A stretch of DNA of 64,000 nt from Cyclobacteriaceae bacterium (GTDB lineage Bacteria > Bacteroidota > Bacteroidia > Cytophagales > Cyclobacteriaceae), in NCBI GenBank assembly GCA_019638395.1, contig JAHBTX010000001.1, positions 744,001 to 808,000 of the forward strand. The letters are read 5' to 3'. How positions within the stretch are numbered: the stretch's first letter is position 1; each line of letters starts with the position of its first letter. A model generated the notes under the pieces. The model searched no databases. It was not told the DNA's origin and worked only from the letters and a program-made list of their open reading frames with translations. A program made the translations under genes and the position numbers. Positions 55,074 through 63,147 of the stretch are shown here, piece after piece.

Positions 55074-55377
55074 AATACTCCGCTCGATTGACCATATTCA
55101 ATCTTTTACCAGCGACATCACCTCCTTTGAACAATACAAGAAAAATTTCCTCATCAAAGGTGCTGTAGAACGTCATTTAGGAATTATTGGTGAAGCTGTT
55201 AATAAATTTCTGAAGCTATCCTCAGAAAACAATCTTGTGCAGGCGCGACAAATAATCAGTTTAAGAAATAGATTAGTTCATTCATATGATAATATTGATG
55301 ACCGCGTTATCTGGTCAATTATAAAGCGGCATCTGGTACCACTAAAGGAAGAAGTGCAAGATTTACTGAAGCAGTGA
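55042..55377 (+). CDS. HEPN domain protein (DUF86-type toxin)
   Basis: The 111-residue helical protein carries the HEPN RNase motif R-x4-H as RNRLVHSYDNID (near residues 78-89). The motif here includes the Y two residues past the His that is the AMPylation target in characterised pairs (RX4HXY). Its coding start overlaps the MNT gene, giving a translationally coupled toxin-antitoxin operon. HEPN toxins cleave RNA; here the toxic role is inferred from family. It converges on cysN with only four bases between. Confidence 0.9.
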   Translation: MTDIAKKYLSEILRSIDHIQSFTSDITSFEQYKKNFLIKGAVERHLGIIGEAVNKFLKLSSENNLVQARQIISLRNRLVHSYDNIDDRVIWSIIKRHLVPLKEEVQDLLKQ

Positions 55378-55381
55378 TTGC

Positions 55382-56623
55382 CTACTCAAAAAAACCAACC
55401 GCCACAGTATTATTGGTAAACTCATCGATTAAGATAAATGTGCCGTTTGCCGGATTATCGTGATATACATCTACCGGTAAGGGCTTGGCTGTTTTAAGGT
55501 TTACTTGCGCGATCTCATTCATTTTTAATCCTTCTGAAGGTGCCAACTGCTGTAGCGAAGCGGTGTCTTGCACGAAATTTACTTGTGTAACCTTGGCTTT
55601 TATACGCTGGGTGCCATGCTGTATCAGGTACGATTTCACCGTGTCGAGCAAGTGACTGTCCATCCAACAGATAAAAGCTTTATGTTCTGTCTTTAACGTT
55701 GGTTCCTCTCCTGTTCGCACCAACATATCGCCACGACTAATATCAATGTTATCGGCAATGGTAATGGTTACCGATTCGCGATCAGTGGCTGTGGATTGCT
55801 CCTGACCATTTTTATGAATACCGGTAACTTTTGAACTTCGGCCCGAAGGTAAAACCGTTACTGCATCACCAACATTTATCTTACCACTTGAGACTCTACC
55901 GGCATACCCACGAAAATCATGATGACTTTCATTGCGTGGACGGATAGCTAGCTGCACAGGCATTCTAAACGAACCACGCGCAGCCGGAACAGGTAATGAT
56001 TCCAATAAGGTTAACAAGGGTTCACCTGTATACCATGGCATGTTTTGAGAACGTGTAGTCAGGTTATCTCCGTGCAAAGACGAAACCGGGATTACCACAA
56101 TCTGTTGTTGCGTGTTGGGTAAGCTGGCCGAAAGTTTTAAGAAATCATTTTTGATTTTGGTAAAAACTTCTTCCGAATAGTTTACCAGGTCCATCTTATT
56201 AACACAAACAATCACATACGGAATACGCAACAGGTTGGCGATAAAATAATGCCGGTGCGTTTGTTCAATTATCCCCTTGCGGGCGTCCACCAGAATTACG
56301 GAAGTTTGGGCGCGCGAAGCTCCCGTAATCATGTTGCGCGTATATTCCACATGCCCGGGCGAATCGGCAATAATAAATTTTCGTTTGGGCGTATTGAAAT
56401 AAATATGCGCTACATCAATGGTGATACCTTGCTCACGTTCGGCTACCAACCCATCGGTTAATAATGATAAGTCTAAAAAACCAATTCCTTTCCGTTGGCT
56501 GGCGCGTTCAATCGCTTCCAGTTTATCGGTAGTGATGGAATTGGTTTCGTAAAGTAAACGCCCGATTAATGTGCTCTTTCCATCATCTACACTGCCGGCT
56601 GTTGCTATTCTGAATACATCCAT
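55382..56623 (-). CDS. cysN: Sulfate adenylyltransferase subunit 1 (CysN)
   Basis: The 413-residue protein is an EF-Tu-like GTPase: P-loop GSVDDGKSTLIGRLLYE near residue 10, the switch region DSPGHVEYTRNMITGAS near 91, and NKMDLV near 145, followed by beta-barrel domains. It lacks the C-terminal APS kinase (CysC) extension found in CysNC fusions. This agrees with the APS-reducing enzyme encoded upstream. Together with CysD it makes adenosine 5'-phosphosulfate from sulfate and ATP, driven by GTP. It is last in the operon. Confidence 0.95.
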   Translation of the reverse strand: MDVFRIATAGSVDDGKSTLIGRLLYETNSITTDKLEAIERASQRKGIGFLDLSLLTDGLVAEREQGITIDVAHIYFNTPKRKFIIADSPGHVEYTRNMITGASRAQTSVILVDARKGIIEQTHRHYFIANLLRIPYVIVCVNKMDLVNYSEEVFTKIKNDFLKLSASLPNTQQQIVVIPVSSLHGDNLTTRSQNMPWYTGEPLLTLLESLPVPAARGSFRMPVQLAIRPRNESHHDFRGYAGRVSSGKINVGDAVTVLPSGRSSKVTGIHKNGQEQSTATDRESVTITIADNIDISRGDMLVRTGEEPTLKTEHKAFICWMDSHLLDTVKSYLIQHGTQRIKAKVTQVNFVQDTASLQQLAPSEGLKMNEIAQVNLKTAKPLPVDVYHDNPANGTFILIDEFTNNTVAVGFFE

Positions 56624-56837
56624 AACTATGATTAAACTCCGAATGAAAATCTGTTTATTTAAAATTCATTATTCCTATTCATTAAAGGAATTGATGAATG
56701 TGATTCTCCTGATAAATTATACCCACATTCATTGAAAGAAATATAAGGCGTAACAATCATGTCAATCATATTAATCAGTAATTGGTAAAGCAGCAAAACA
56801 TAGAGGCTTCAGATATTTCATAACTACTTATCACAGT
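56624..56837 (-). other. Structured 214-bp spacer between cysD and cysN
   Basis: The spacer holds two inverted repeats. One is ATTCCT/AGGAAT (56671-56676, 56686-56691); the other is an exact 9-bp pair ATGAATGTG/CACATTCAT (56694-56702, 56724-56732). It has no coding sequence. It may carry a secondary promoter, an mRNA-stability hairpin or a decayed repeat element. Confidence 0.5.
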
Positions 56838-57746
56838 TTAAAAATACCCCACCGCTTTACGAGCTTCCATCGCAGCCTCACTGCGCTGATCGTCCAATCT
56901 ACTGCCACGCTCAGATACAGAAGTACCAATCACTTCTTCAATAATTTGCTCTACTGTATTGGCTGTTGATGCCAACGCAGCTGTACAACTCATATCACCC
57001 ACCGTTCTAAAGCGAACGGTTTTTGTTTGCACAACTTCATCTGCATCTTTAAAAATAAAATCCGAATAGGGCCACAACACTCCGTTACGTTCTATTACTT
57101 CACGCTCGTGCGAATAATAAATAGAAGGAATCTCTAATTTTTCTTCACGAATGTAATTCCACACATCCAACTCCGTCCAGTTGCTAATAGGGAACACGCG
57201 CACGTTTTCACCCGGACGAATGCGACCGTTAAGATAATCGAACAACTCTGGTCGTTGGTTCTTCGCATCCCATTGCCCGAAATCATCGCGTACGGAAAAT
57301 ACACGTTCTTTCGCGCGGGCTTTTTCTTCATCACGTCTTGCGCCACCCAAACAGGCATCGAGTTTAAGCGATTCGATGGTACGCAACAGTGTAGTAGTTT
57401 GAAGAATATTTCTACTCGCAAACTTTCCGGTTTCTTCTGCTACGCGTTTGGCGTCAATATCATCTTGCACTAAACCTACAATCAATTCAAGTCCGGTTTC
57501 GGCAACCAGCTTATCGCGAAAGGTAATTGTTTCGGGGAAGTTGTGACCGGTATCAATATGTACCAATGGAAACGGAACCTTACCGGGATAAAATGCTTTT
57601 TGTGCCAGGCGCACCAACGTGATAGAATCTTTTCCGCCACTAAATAAAATCGCAGGCCGCTCAAACTGGGCGGCAGCTTCGCGAATAATGTAAATCGCTT
57701 CATCTTCCATCTCGCGTGGAAACTCTTTCAGGTAATCTTTCTTCAT
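56838..57746 (-). CDS. cysD: Sulfate adenylyltransferase subunit 2 (CysD)
   Basis: The open frame extends upstream to 57806, but the ATG at 57746 (MKKDYLKEFPREM...) is the right start: it overlaps the cysH stop as ATGA and gives the usual 302 aa. The PP-loop LFSGGKDSITLVRLA, SHERE region YYSHEREVIERNG, and DMSCTAALAST support the ATP-sulfurylase small subunit. CysD catalyses adenylyl transfer to sulfate with CysN. The coupled cysH-cysD start and stop indicate translational coupling. Confidence 0.95.
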   Translation of the reverse strand: MKKDYLKEFPREMEDEAIYIIREAAAQFERPAILFSGGKDSITLVRLAQKAFYPGKVPFPLVHIDTGHNFPETITFRDKLVAETGLELIVGLVQDDIDAKRVAEETGKFASRNILQTTTLLRTIESLKLDACLGGARRDEEKARAKERVFSVRDDFGQWDAKNQRPELFDYLNGRIRPGENVRVFPISNWTELDVWNYIREEKLEIPSIYYSHEREVIERNGVLWPYSDFIFKDADEVVQTKTVRFRTVGDMSCTAALASTANTVEQIIEEVIGTSVSERGSRLDDQRSEAAMEARKAVGYF

Positions 57747-58462
57747 GCGTTTTGTTTTATTACAGTGGCATGCAAGCCGCATTCTTTGGCTGAACTCTCC
57801 CACCACCAGCGACCGGCACGCGCATCTTCACCCGGCAGTACTGCGCGGGTACACGGTGCACAGCCAATACTAGGAAATCCTTTCTTGTGCAGTGTGTTTA
57901 CCGGAATCTTATTAGCACCAATAAATTCATGCAACTGATCATCACTCCAATCAAAAATCGGATTGTATTTTATAAGTTTATATTCATTATCCCATACGGC
58001 CCGTTGCATCGTACCACGATTAGCCGATTGCGATTGGCGCAACCCTGTAATCCAAACCTCAGCACCTTGCAACGCTCTTTTTAACGGAACCACTTTGCGG
58101 ATGTGACAGCATTGCTTTCTATTCTCAACAGAATCATAAAATCCATTAACACCATTTTGCTGCACATAGTCCTCCACTTGCGTGTTATTGGGAAAATAAA
58201 CCTGCACCGGGATTTTATAGTGCAGGCGCGTAAGGTGCAGCAGATCGTAGGTCTCCTGAAACATGCGGCCCGTATCCAAAGTAAAAATAGAAATGGGTAA
58301 CTGTTTGGCGGCAATCAAATGGGTAATGGCTTGATCTTCTTCACCCAACGAGGTAGAAAACCGCACCTTCGTAAACCTGCGGCTAACCCATTCCAGTCCG
58401 GCAGTGGCACTGAGCGAATTTAAATGCGCAAGTTCTTCCATTTGGTAAAAAGTGAACCGCAA
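57743..58462 (-). CDS. cysH: Assimilatory APS/PAPS reductase (CysH), iron-sulfur type
   Basis: The 239-residue protein has the PAPS-reductase fold with FSTSLGEEDQAITHLI, TLDTGRMFQETYDL and the C-terminal ECGLHATV. Two cysteine pairs are present, KQCCHIRKV (near residue 115) and IGCAPCTRAV (near 200). This CC...CxxC set indicates a [4Fe-4S] cluster and an adenylyl-sulfate (APS) reductase rather than PAPS reductase. That matches the absence of an APS kinase in this operon. It reduces APS to sulfite with thioredoxin. First gene of the cys operon. Confidence 0.93.
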   Translation of the reverse strand: MRFTFYQMEELAHLNSLSATAGLEWVSRRFTKVRFSTSLGEEDQAITHLIAAKQLPISIFTLDTGRMFQETYDLLHLTRLHYKIPVQVYFPNNTQVEDYVQQNGVNGFYDSVENRKQCCHIRKVVPLKRALQGAEVWITGLRQSQSANRGTMQRAVWDNEYKLIKYNPIFDWSDDQLHEFIGANKIPVNTLHKKGFPSIGCAPCTRAVLPGEDARAGRWWWESSAKECGLHATVIKQNA

Positions 58463-58634
58463 ATATAAGTACTAAACTACTTTGCAGATAGACTTACAGA
58501 ATTAAGCCGGGGCATTTTTCGAAAATCGCTATGAAAGCGCAACGGGCATCTGTAATTTTGAGGTTTTAAGGGAAATTATACAAGCTACCGAACTGTTGGT
58601 TGGCTGAAGTTGTTTTTACCGAAACCGATTTAGA

Positions 58635-59729
58635 ATGAAGGTTACTACAGAAGATATTTTAAAAGCACTGAGCACTGTTAACGACCCCGACCTGAAAAAA
58701 GACCTGGTTACGCTGGGTATGGTGAAGGATGTTATTGTAAAAGAAGATGTGGTTGAATTTACGGTAGTACTTACCACACCGGCCTGCCCGTTAAAAGAAA
58801 AAATCCGGCAGGATTGTGAAAATGCTGTGCAGGCTGTTATTGGTGAAGATACCAAGCTGATTATCAACATGACTTCATCGGTAACATCTGGTCGTGGCAA
58901 TGCACCTACCCTTCCAAAAGTGAAGAACATTATTGCCATAGCTTCTGGTAAAGGAGGTGTAGGCAAATCAACTGTTACCAGCAACCTGGCGGTGGCGTTG
59001 GCACAAGCCGGTGCCCGTGTGGGGCTTATCGATGCCGATATTTACGGCCCCTCCATGCCCGTAATGTTTAATTGCGAACGCGAGCAGCCGGAAGTAAAAG
59101 TAATAGATGGTAAAAATTACATTTTGCCGTTGGAACAGTACGGAGTAAAGTTGGTTTCAATTGGGTTTCTTACACCTGCCGATAGTGCTATTGTATGGCG
59201 GGGGCCTATGGCTTCGGCAGCACTCAAGCAATTTATTGGCGATGTAATCTGGGGCGAATTAGATTATCTGCTGATTGACTTGCCGCCTGGCACCAGCGAT
59301 ATACACCTTACTTTGGTACAATCAGTGCCCGTTACCGGAGCAGTAATTGTTACTACCCCTCAAAAAGTTGCATTGGCCGATGCCACCAAAGGATTGGCGA
59401 TGTTTAAGCAGCCACAAATTAATGTGCCCGTTTTAGGTGTAGTCGAAAACATGGCGTGGTTTACACCCGAAGAATTACCCGATAATAAATATCATATCTT
59501 CGGTAAGGATGGTGGAAAAAATCTGGCTGAAAAATACAACGTACCGCTATTAGGCCAGGTGCCCCTCGTGCAAAGCATCCGCGAAAGCGGAGACAGCGGC
59601 CTGCCTGCCGTAATGAAGGAAGGCGTACTGGGAGAAACCTTCAAAACGATAGCCGAAAACGTAGCGCGACAGGTTGCCATAAGAAATGCTACCTTTGCCG
59701 AAACCAAACGAGTTGAGCTTACTGTTTAA
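58635..59729 (+). CDS. Mrp/NBP35-type iron-sulfur carrier ATPase
   Basis: The 364-residue protein has an N-terminal MIP18/DUF59 domain (about 1-85; DILKALSTVNDPDLKKDLVTLGMVKDV) and a deviant P-loop ATPase (AIASGKGGVGKSTVTSNLAVALAQAG near residue 100, in pieces). ADIYGPSMPVMF and IDLPPGTSDIHLTL follow. The CxxC of ApbC-type carriers is missing: the segment reads MAWFTPEELPDNKYHIFGKDGG. As I recall, such CxxC-less Mrp proteins are usual in this phylum. It transfers or assembles iron-sulfur clusters, probably with the NifU-like protein 20 bp downstream. Confidence 0.93.
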   Translation: MKVTTEDILKALSTVNDPDLKKDLVTLGMVKDVIVKEDVVEFTVVLTTPACPLKEKIRQDCENAVQAVIGEDTKLIINMTSSVTSGRGNAPTLPKVKNIIAIASGKGGVGKSTVTSNLAVALAQAGARVGLIDADIYGPSMPVMFNCEREQPEVKVIDGKNYILPLEQYGVKLVSIGFLTPADSAIVWRGPMASAALKQFIGDVIWGELDYLLIDLPPGTSDIHLTLVQSVPVTGAVIVTTPQKVALADATKGLAMFKQPQINVPVLGVVENMAWFTPEELPDNKYHIFGKDGGKNLAEKYNVPLLGQVPLVQSIRESGDSGLPAVMKEGVLGETFKTIAENVARQVAIRNATFAETKRVELTV

Positions 59730-59749
59730 CCATCAACCTAACACATCGC

Positions 59750-60001
59750 GTGACGAAAGAAGAAATTACTAACCGGGTTGAATCTGCCTTAGATGGCATT
59801 CGCCCTTACTTGGAGGCCGATGGCGGCAACGTGCGCATTTTAGATTTAGATACGGATAATATCCTGAAGCTGGAATTCGTTGGAGCTTGCGGCAATTGCC
59901 CCATGAGTACCATGACCTTTAAAGCCGGTGTGGAAGAAGCGATTAAGCGCGCTGTTCCCGAAATAAAAATTATAGAGGTTGTTAACCTTACCACGGCCTG
60001 A
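59750..60001 (+). CDS. NifU-like iron-sulfur scaffold protein
   Basis: The 83-residue protein corresponds to the C-terminal NifU domain alone (Nfu type). It begins at a GTG (59750), since no ATG occurs upstream in frame, and carries the cluster motif GACGNCPMSTMTF with CxxC near residues 46-49. It follows mrp by 20 bp, so the two are likely co-expressed for iron-sulfur cluster assembly. The start codon choice follows the conserved EITNRVESALDGIRPYLEADGG alignment. Confidence 0.92.
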   Translation: MTKEEITNRVESALDGIRPYLEADGGNVRILDLDTDNILKLEFVGACGNCPMSTMTFKAGVEEAIKRAVPEIKIIEVVNLTTA

Positions 60002-60057
60002 TACGCGGTTACTCAGCGGCTGCTGCCTGAGATTAATACTGAACAATTTTAAAGGTA

Positions 60058-63051
60058 ATGTTTACAAGAGGTCTGGTGTTCTTTTTTTTGTTAACCTCCT
60101 TTGCCGGTGCCGCTCAAACTTCTCGTCCACCCCTCTTGGAGCGATGCGGTACCACTAAATACGAAACTCTTCAACTTCAACTAAATCCTAACCGCGAGCG
60201 TAACACCCAGTTCGAAAACTGGATGCAGCAGAAGCTTACCACCAAACGCTTCGAAAATCAACGCACACACGGCACACAGACAAGTTATACTATTCCGGTG
60301 GTGGTGCACATTATACACAATGGCGAGCCTATTGGTACCGGAACCAATATCTCCAACAATCAGGTGCTTTCGCAGATCAATGCCATGAACAAAGACTATC
60401 AGCGATTAAACTCAGATGCAGCCAATACACCGGTTGAGTTTCAATCCGTAGCCGGTAGTTTTGATATTGAATTCGTGTTGGCAAAGCAAGATCCATTCGG
60501 AGCACCCACCAACGGAATTAACCGGGTGCAAGGAACTAAAACGGTTTGGACAATAAACGACAACGCAACATTCAAAGCATTGAGTTATTGGCCAGCCGAA
60601 GATTACCTCAACATCTGGGTTATTAACATTCCTTCCTATCTCGGCTTTGCCCAGTTTCCGATTTCTTCCCTGCCGGGATTAGAAGATTCATCTAACGACA
60701 GGCTTACCGATGGTGTAGTAATTGATTACTCCGTATTCGGATCGAACTTTGAAGGACTTGGCACCTTTAACCTCGATACCAAATACAACCGCGGCCGTAC
60801 CTGCACGCACGAAGTGGGGCACTTCTTTGGACTTAAGCACATTTGGGGCGATGATGGCTCGGCATGCACCGGTACCGATTATGTGGACGATACACCCAAT
60901 CAGGGTGGAAATTATGTAGGTCAATGCCCCACCGGTACCCGCAACTCCTGTAGCAGCAACGACATGTACATGAATTACATGGACTATACCGATGATGCGT
61001 GTATGAACCTCTACACACAAGGCCAGGTAGCCCGCATGACGGTTGTAGTAGAGAACAGCCCGCGCAGATTTAGTTTATTAAATTCCAATGGAGCCAACGA
61101 CCCGCCACCATTGGCAAACGATCTTGCCATTACACAACTAAACGCACCTGCACCAGGGTTTTGCGGAGGTGTATTCACCCCAATGCTTACCGTACAAAAC
61201 ATTGGTACCAGCACGGTAATAACGGCACGGGTTCAACTAAAAGTGAATAATACTGTAGTAGAAACAAAAGACTTTACGCCTAACCTGGTTAATCTCGCCA
61301 CCACTACTTTCACTTTTAACCCGCTAACCCAAAACTCAGGTACCGTAAATTATGCGTTTGAGGTATTGTTGGTTAATGGTGTTACCGATCAACGGCCCGA
61401 TAATAGTTTACGCACCGTTAGCACCACTGTGCCTGTTAATGCTACACTTCCGTTAGCAGAGGTGTTTAACTCCATTCCATCGAACTGGAAAATTTATAAC
61501 CCCGATGGTGGCGTGCAATGGAGTTTGCGCAACACCCCAACTAATGGCAACGCCATGTACGTAAATTGCTACGATTATGAAATTGAAGGAGCCATTGACA
61601 GGCTGATTACGCCCATGCTTGATTTAACTACTGCTTCAACAGCCTACCTGCGGTTCGACCGGGCCTATGCCTTGTTCAGTGCTTCTTATCCGGAGCGGCT
61701 TCGGGTTTTGGTTTCAACTACCTGCGATTTTACGAACACATTTACCGAAGTATTAAACTTAGAAGGAAGTGCACTGGCCACTGCTCCTGCCACTACTTCT
61801 TCGTTTGTACCGGCCAACAGTGCACAGTGGCAAAACACAACTGTTTCGTTACAAGATTTTATTGGAAATAAAATTCAGGTTGCATTTGAAGTAACGAATG
61901 CATACGGCAACAACGTTTACATCGATAATATTACCATTTCTACTGACAATTCAACCGATATTGCACTGCTTGCTATTGAAAGCCCGGGGCCTGTTACCTG
62001 TGTGGCGCAACCAGCCCCGGTTATTCGGGTAAAAAACATGGGCTCGGTTACAATACAATCGTTTAACGTACAACCTCAACTAAATGGAATCGTATTAGCA
62101 ACCCAAGCATTTAGCAATCAAAACATAAACCCGGGAGGCGAAGCCACCTTTACACTGGCTGCATTACCTTATACTACTGGTCACAATTCTCTTACCCTAA
62201 CTGTAACCGATCCAAATGGGTTATTTGATTCTACCCCTGATAACAATGTTGTTTCGCTCCATTCCATTATCAACAACCGCCAGCAAACCATTCCGCTACG
62301 CGAAAATTTTGATGGCGCATTTGACGACTGGTCGGTAATAAGCCAGGGCCAGGCCGATGTATGGAGTTCGTTGGCAACCAATAAAGTAAGCTCACTTGCA
62401 TACCAGGCATTTACCAACCCAAACCGGGGCGAAGAAACCTGGCTTGCTACACCGGTTTTGGATTTTTCGCGCACCAATAAAGCCAGTGTATTTTTTGATG
62501 TAAGTTATGCCACACAAAATAACGGCAACGAGCGTCTGCGTGTGTTAGCCTCTACCGATTGCGGTCAAACCTATCCGATTACTTTGTACGATCAGGCCGG
62601 TGAATCCTTATCCAGTGTTGCGTCAACTACCAATTGGATTCCATCTGCAAATGGAGACTGGAACCGGGAATCGATAATTTTAAATGCCCTCGTTGGCAAT
62701 ACTCAAACACGGCTTGCATTTGTAGCTACAGCAGATAACGGTAATAATTTGTTTATCGACAATATTGAATTTTTTATTAGCGATAATATTACACCTCTTA
62801 ACATTGACGATGCCTTTAAAGTGTATGGGTCCGGTACACAAGTGTTTGTAACCTTTAACCTTGCCGAAAAATCAAATGCCTTGCTACGCATTTACAATGC
62901 TGTGGGGCAATTAGTGCTTTCCAACCACCTGAGTGAGGTGCTTAACCAAACGTATGAGGTAACACTTAACCAGGGCTCTGGAATTTACATTGTGCAGGTG
63001 CAGGCCGGAAATCTGCTTGGTGCCGAGCGCGTATGGTTAAGTAATCGGTAA
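60058..63051 (+). CDS. Secreted M43-family zinc metalloprotease with T9SS type A sorting domain
   Basis: The 997-residue protein has a signal peptide (MFTRGLVFFFLLTSFAGAAQ) and a propeptide-like segment, then the M43 (cytophagalysin/pappalysin) catalytic domain (about 80-345). It holds THEVGHFFGLKHIWGD near residue 250 (HExxHxxGxxH zinc ligands) and the Met-turn MYMNYMDYTDDACMN near 303. After this come two long repeats of lectin/CARDB-like beta domains (about 350-900) and a C-terminal T9SS type A domain (about 915-997; LLRIYNAVGQLV, GSGIYIVQVQ). It is exported by T9SS and probably cleaves host or environmental protein. Confidence 0.94.
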   Translation: MFTRGLVFFFLLTSFAGAAQTSRPPLLERCGTTKYETLQLQLNPNRERNTQFENWMQQKLTTKRFENQRTHGTQTSYTIPVVVHIIHNGEPIGTGTNISNNQVLSQINAMNKDYQRLNSDAANTPVEFQSVAGSFDIEFVLAKQDPFGAPTNGINRVQGTKTVWTINDNATFKALSYWPAEDYLNIWVINIPSYLGFAQFPISSLPGLEDSSNDRLTDGVVIDYSVFGSNFEGLGTFNLDTKYNRGRTCTHEVGHFFGLKHIWGDDGSACTGTDYVDDTPNQGGNYVGQCPTGTRNSCSSNDMYMNYMDYTDDACMNLYTQGQVARMTVVVENSPRRFSLLNSNGANDPPPLANDLAITQLNAPAPGFCGGVFTPMLTVQNIGTSTVITARVQLKVNNTVVETKDFTPNLVNLATTTFTFNPLTQNSGTVNYAFEVLLVNGVTDQRPDNSLRTVSTTVPVNATLPLAEVFNSIPSNWKIYNPDGGVQWSLRNTPTNGNAMYVNCYDYEIEGAIDRLITPMLDLTTASTAYLRFDRAYALFSASYPERLRVLVSTTCDFTNTFTEVLNLEGSALATAPATTSSFVPANSAQWQNTTVSLQDFIGNKIQVAFEVTNAYGNNVYIDNITISTDNSTDIALLAIESPGPVTCVAQPAPVIRVKNMGSVTIQSFNVQPQLNGIVLATQAFSNQNINPGGEATFTLAALPYTTGHNSLTLTVTDPNGLFDSTPDNNVVSLHSIINNRQQTIPLRENFDGAFDDWSVISQGQADVWSSLATNKVSSLAYQAFTNPNRGEETWLATPVLDFSRTNKASVFFDVSYATQNNGNERLRVLASTDCGQTYPITLYDQAGESLSSVASTTNWIPSANGDWNRESIILNALVGNTQTRLAFVATADNGNNLFIDNIEFFISDNITPLNIDDAFKVYGSGTQVFVTFNLAEKSNALLRIYNAVGQLVLSNHLSEVLNQTYEVTLNQGSGIYIVQVQAGNLLGAERVWLSNR

Positions 63052-63147
63052 AGGAGTTTAGTTACCATGCTACTCAGAAAAAGCAAGACGCCCCATAAAG
63101 GTTGTCAACCTAAAGTAATTTAAACATCTTTGAGTTTTTGATTTAAC

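Noticed and set aside
57747-57806. Upstream-extended cysD start
   Set aside because: The extra residues overlap cysH coding sequence and match no CysD; ATGA overlap supports 57746.
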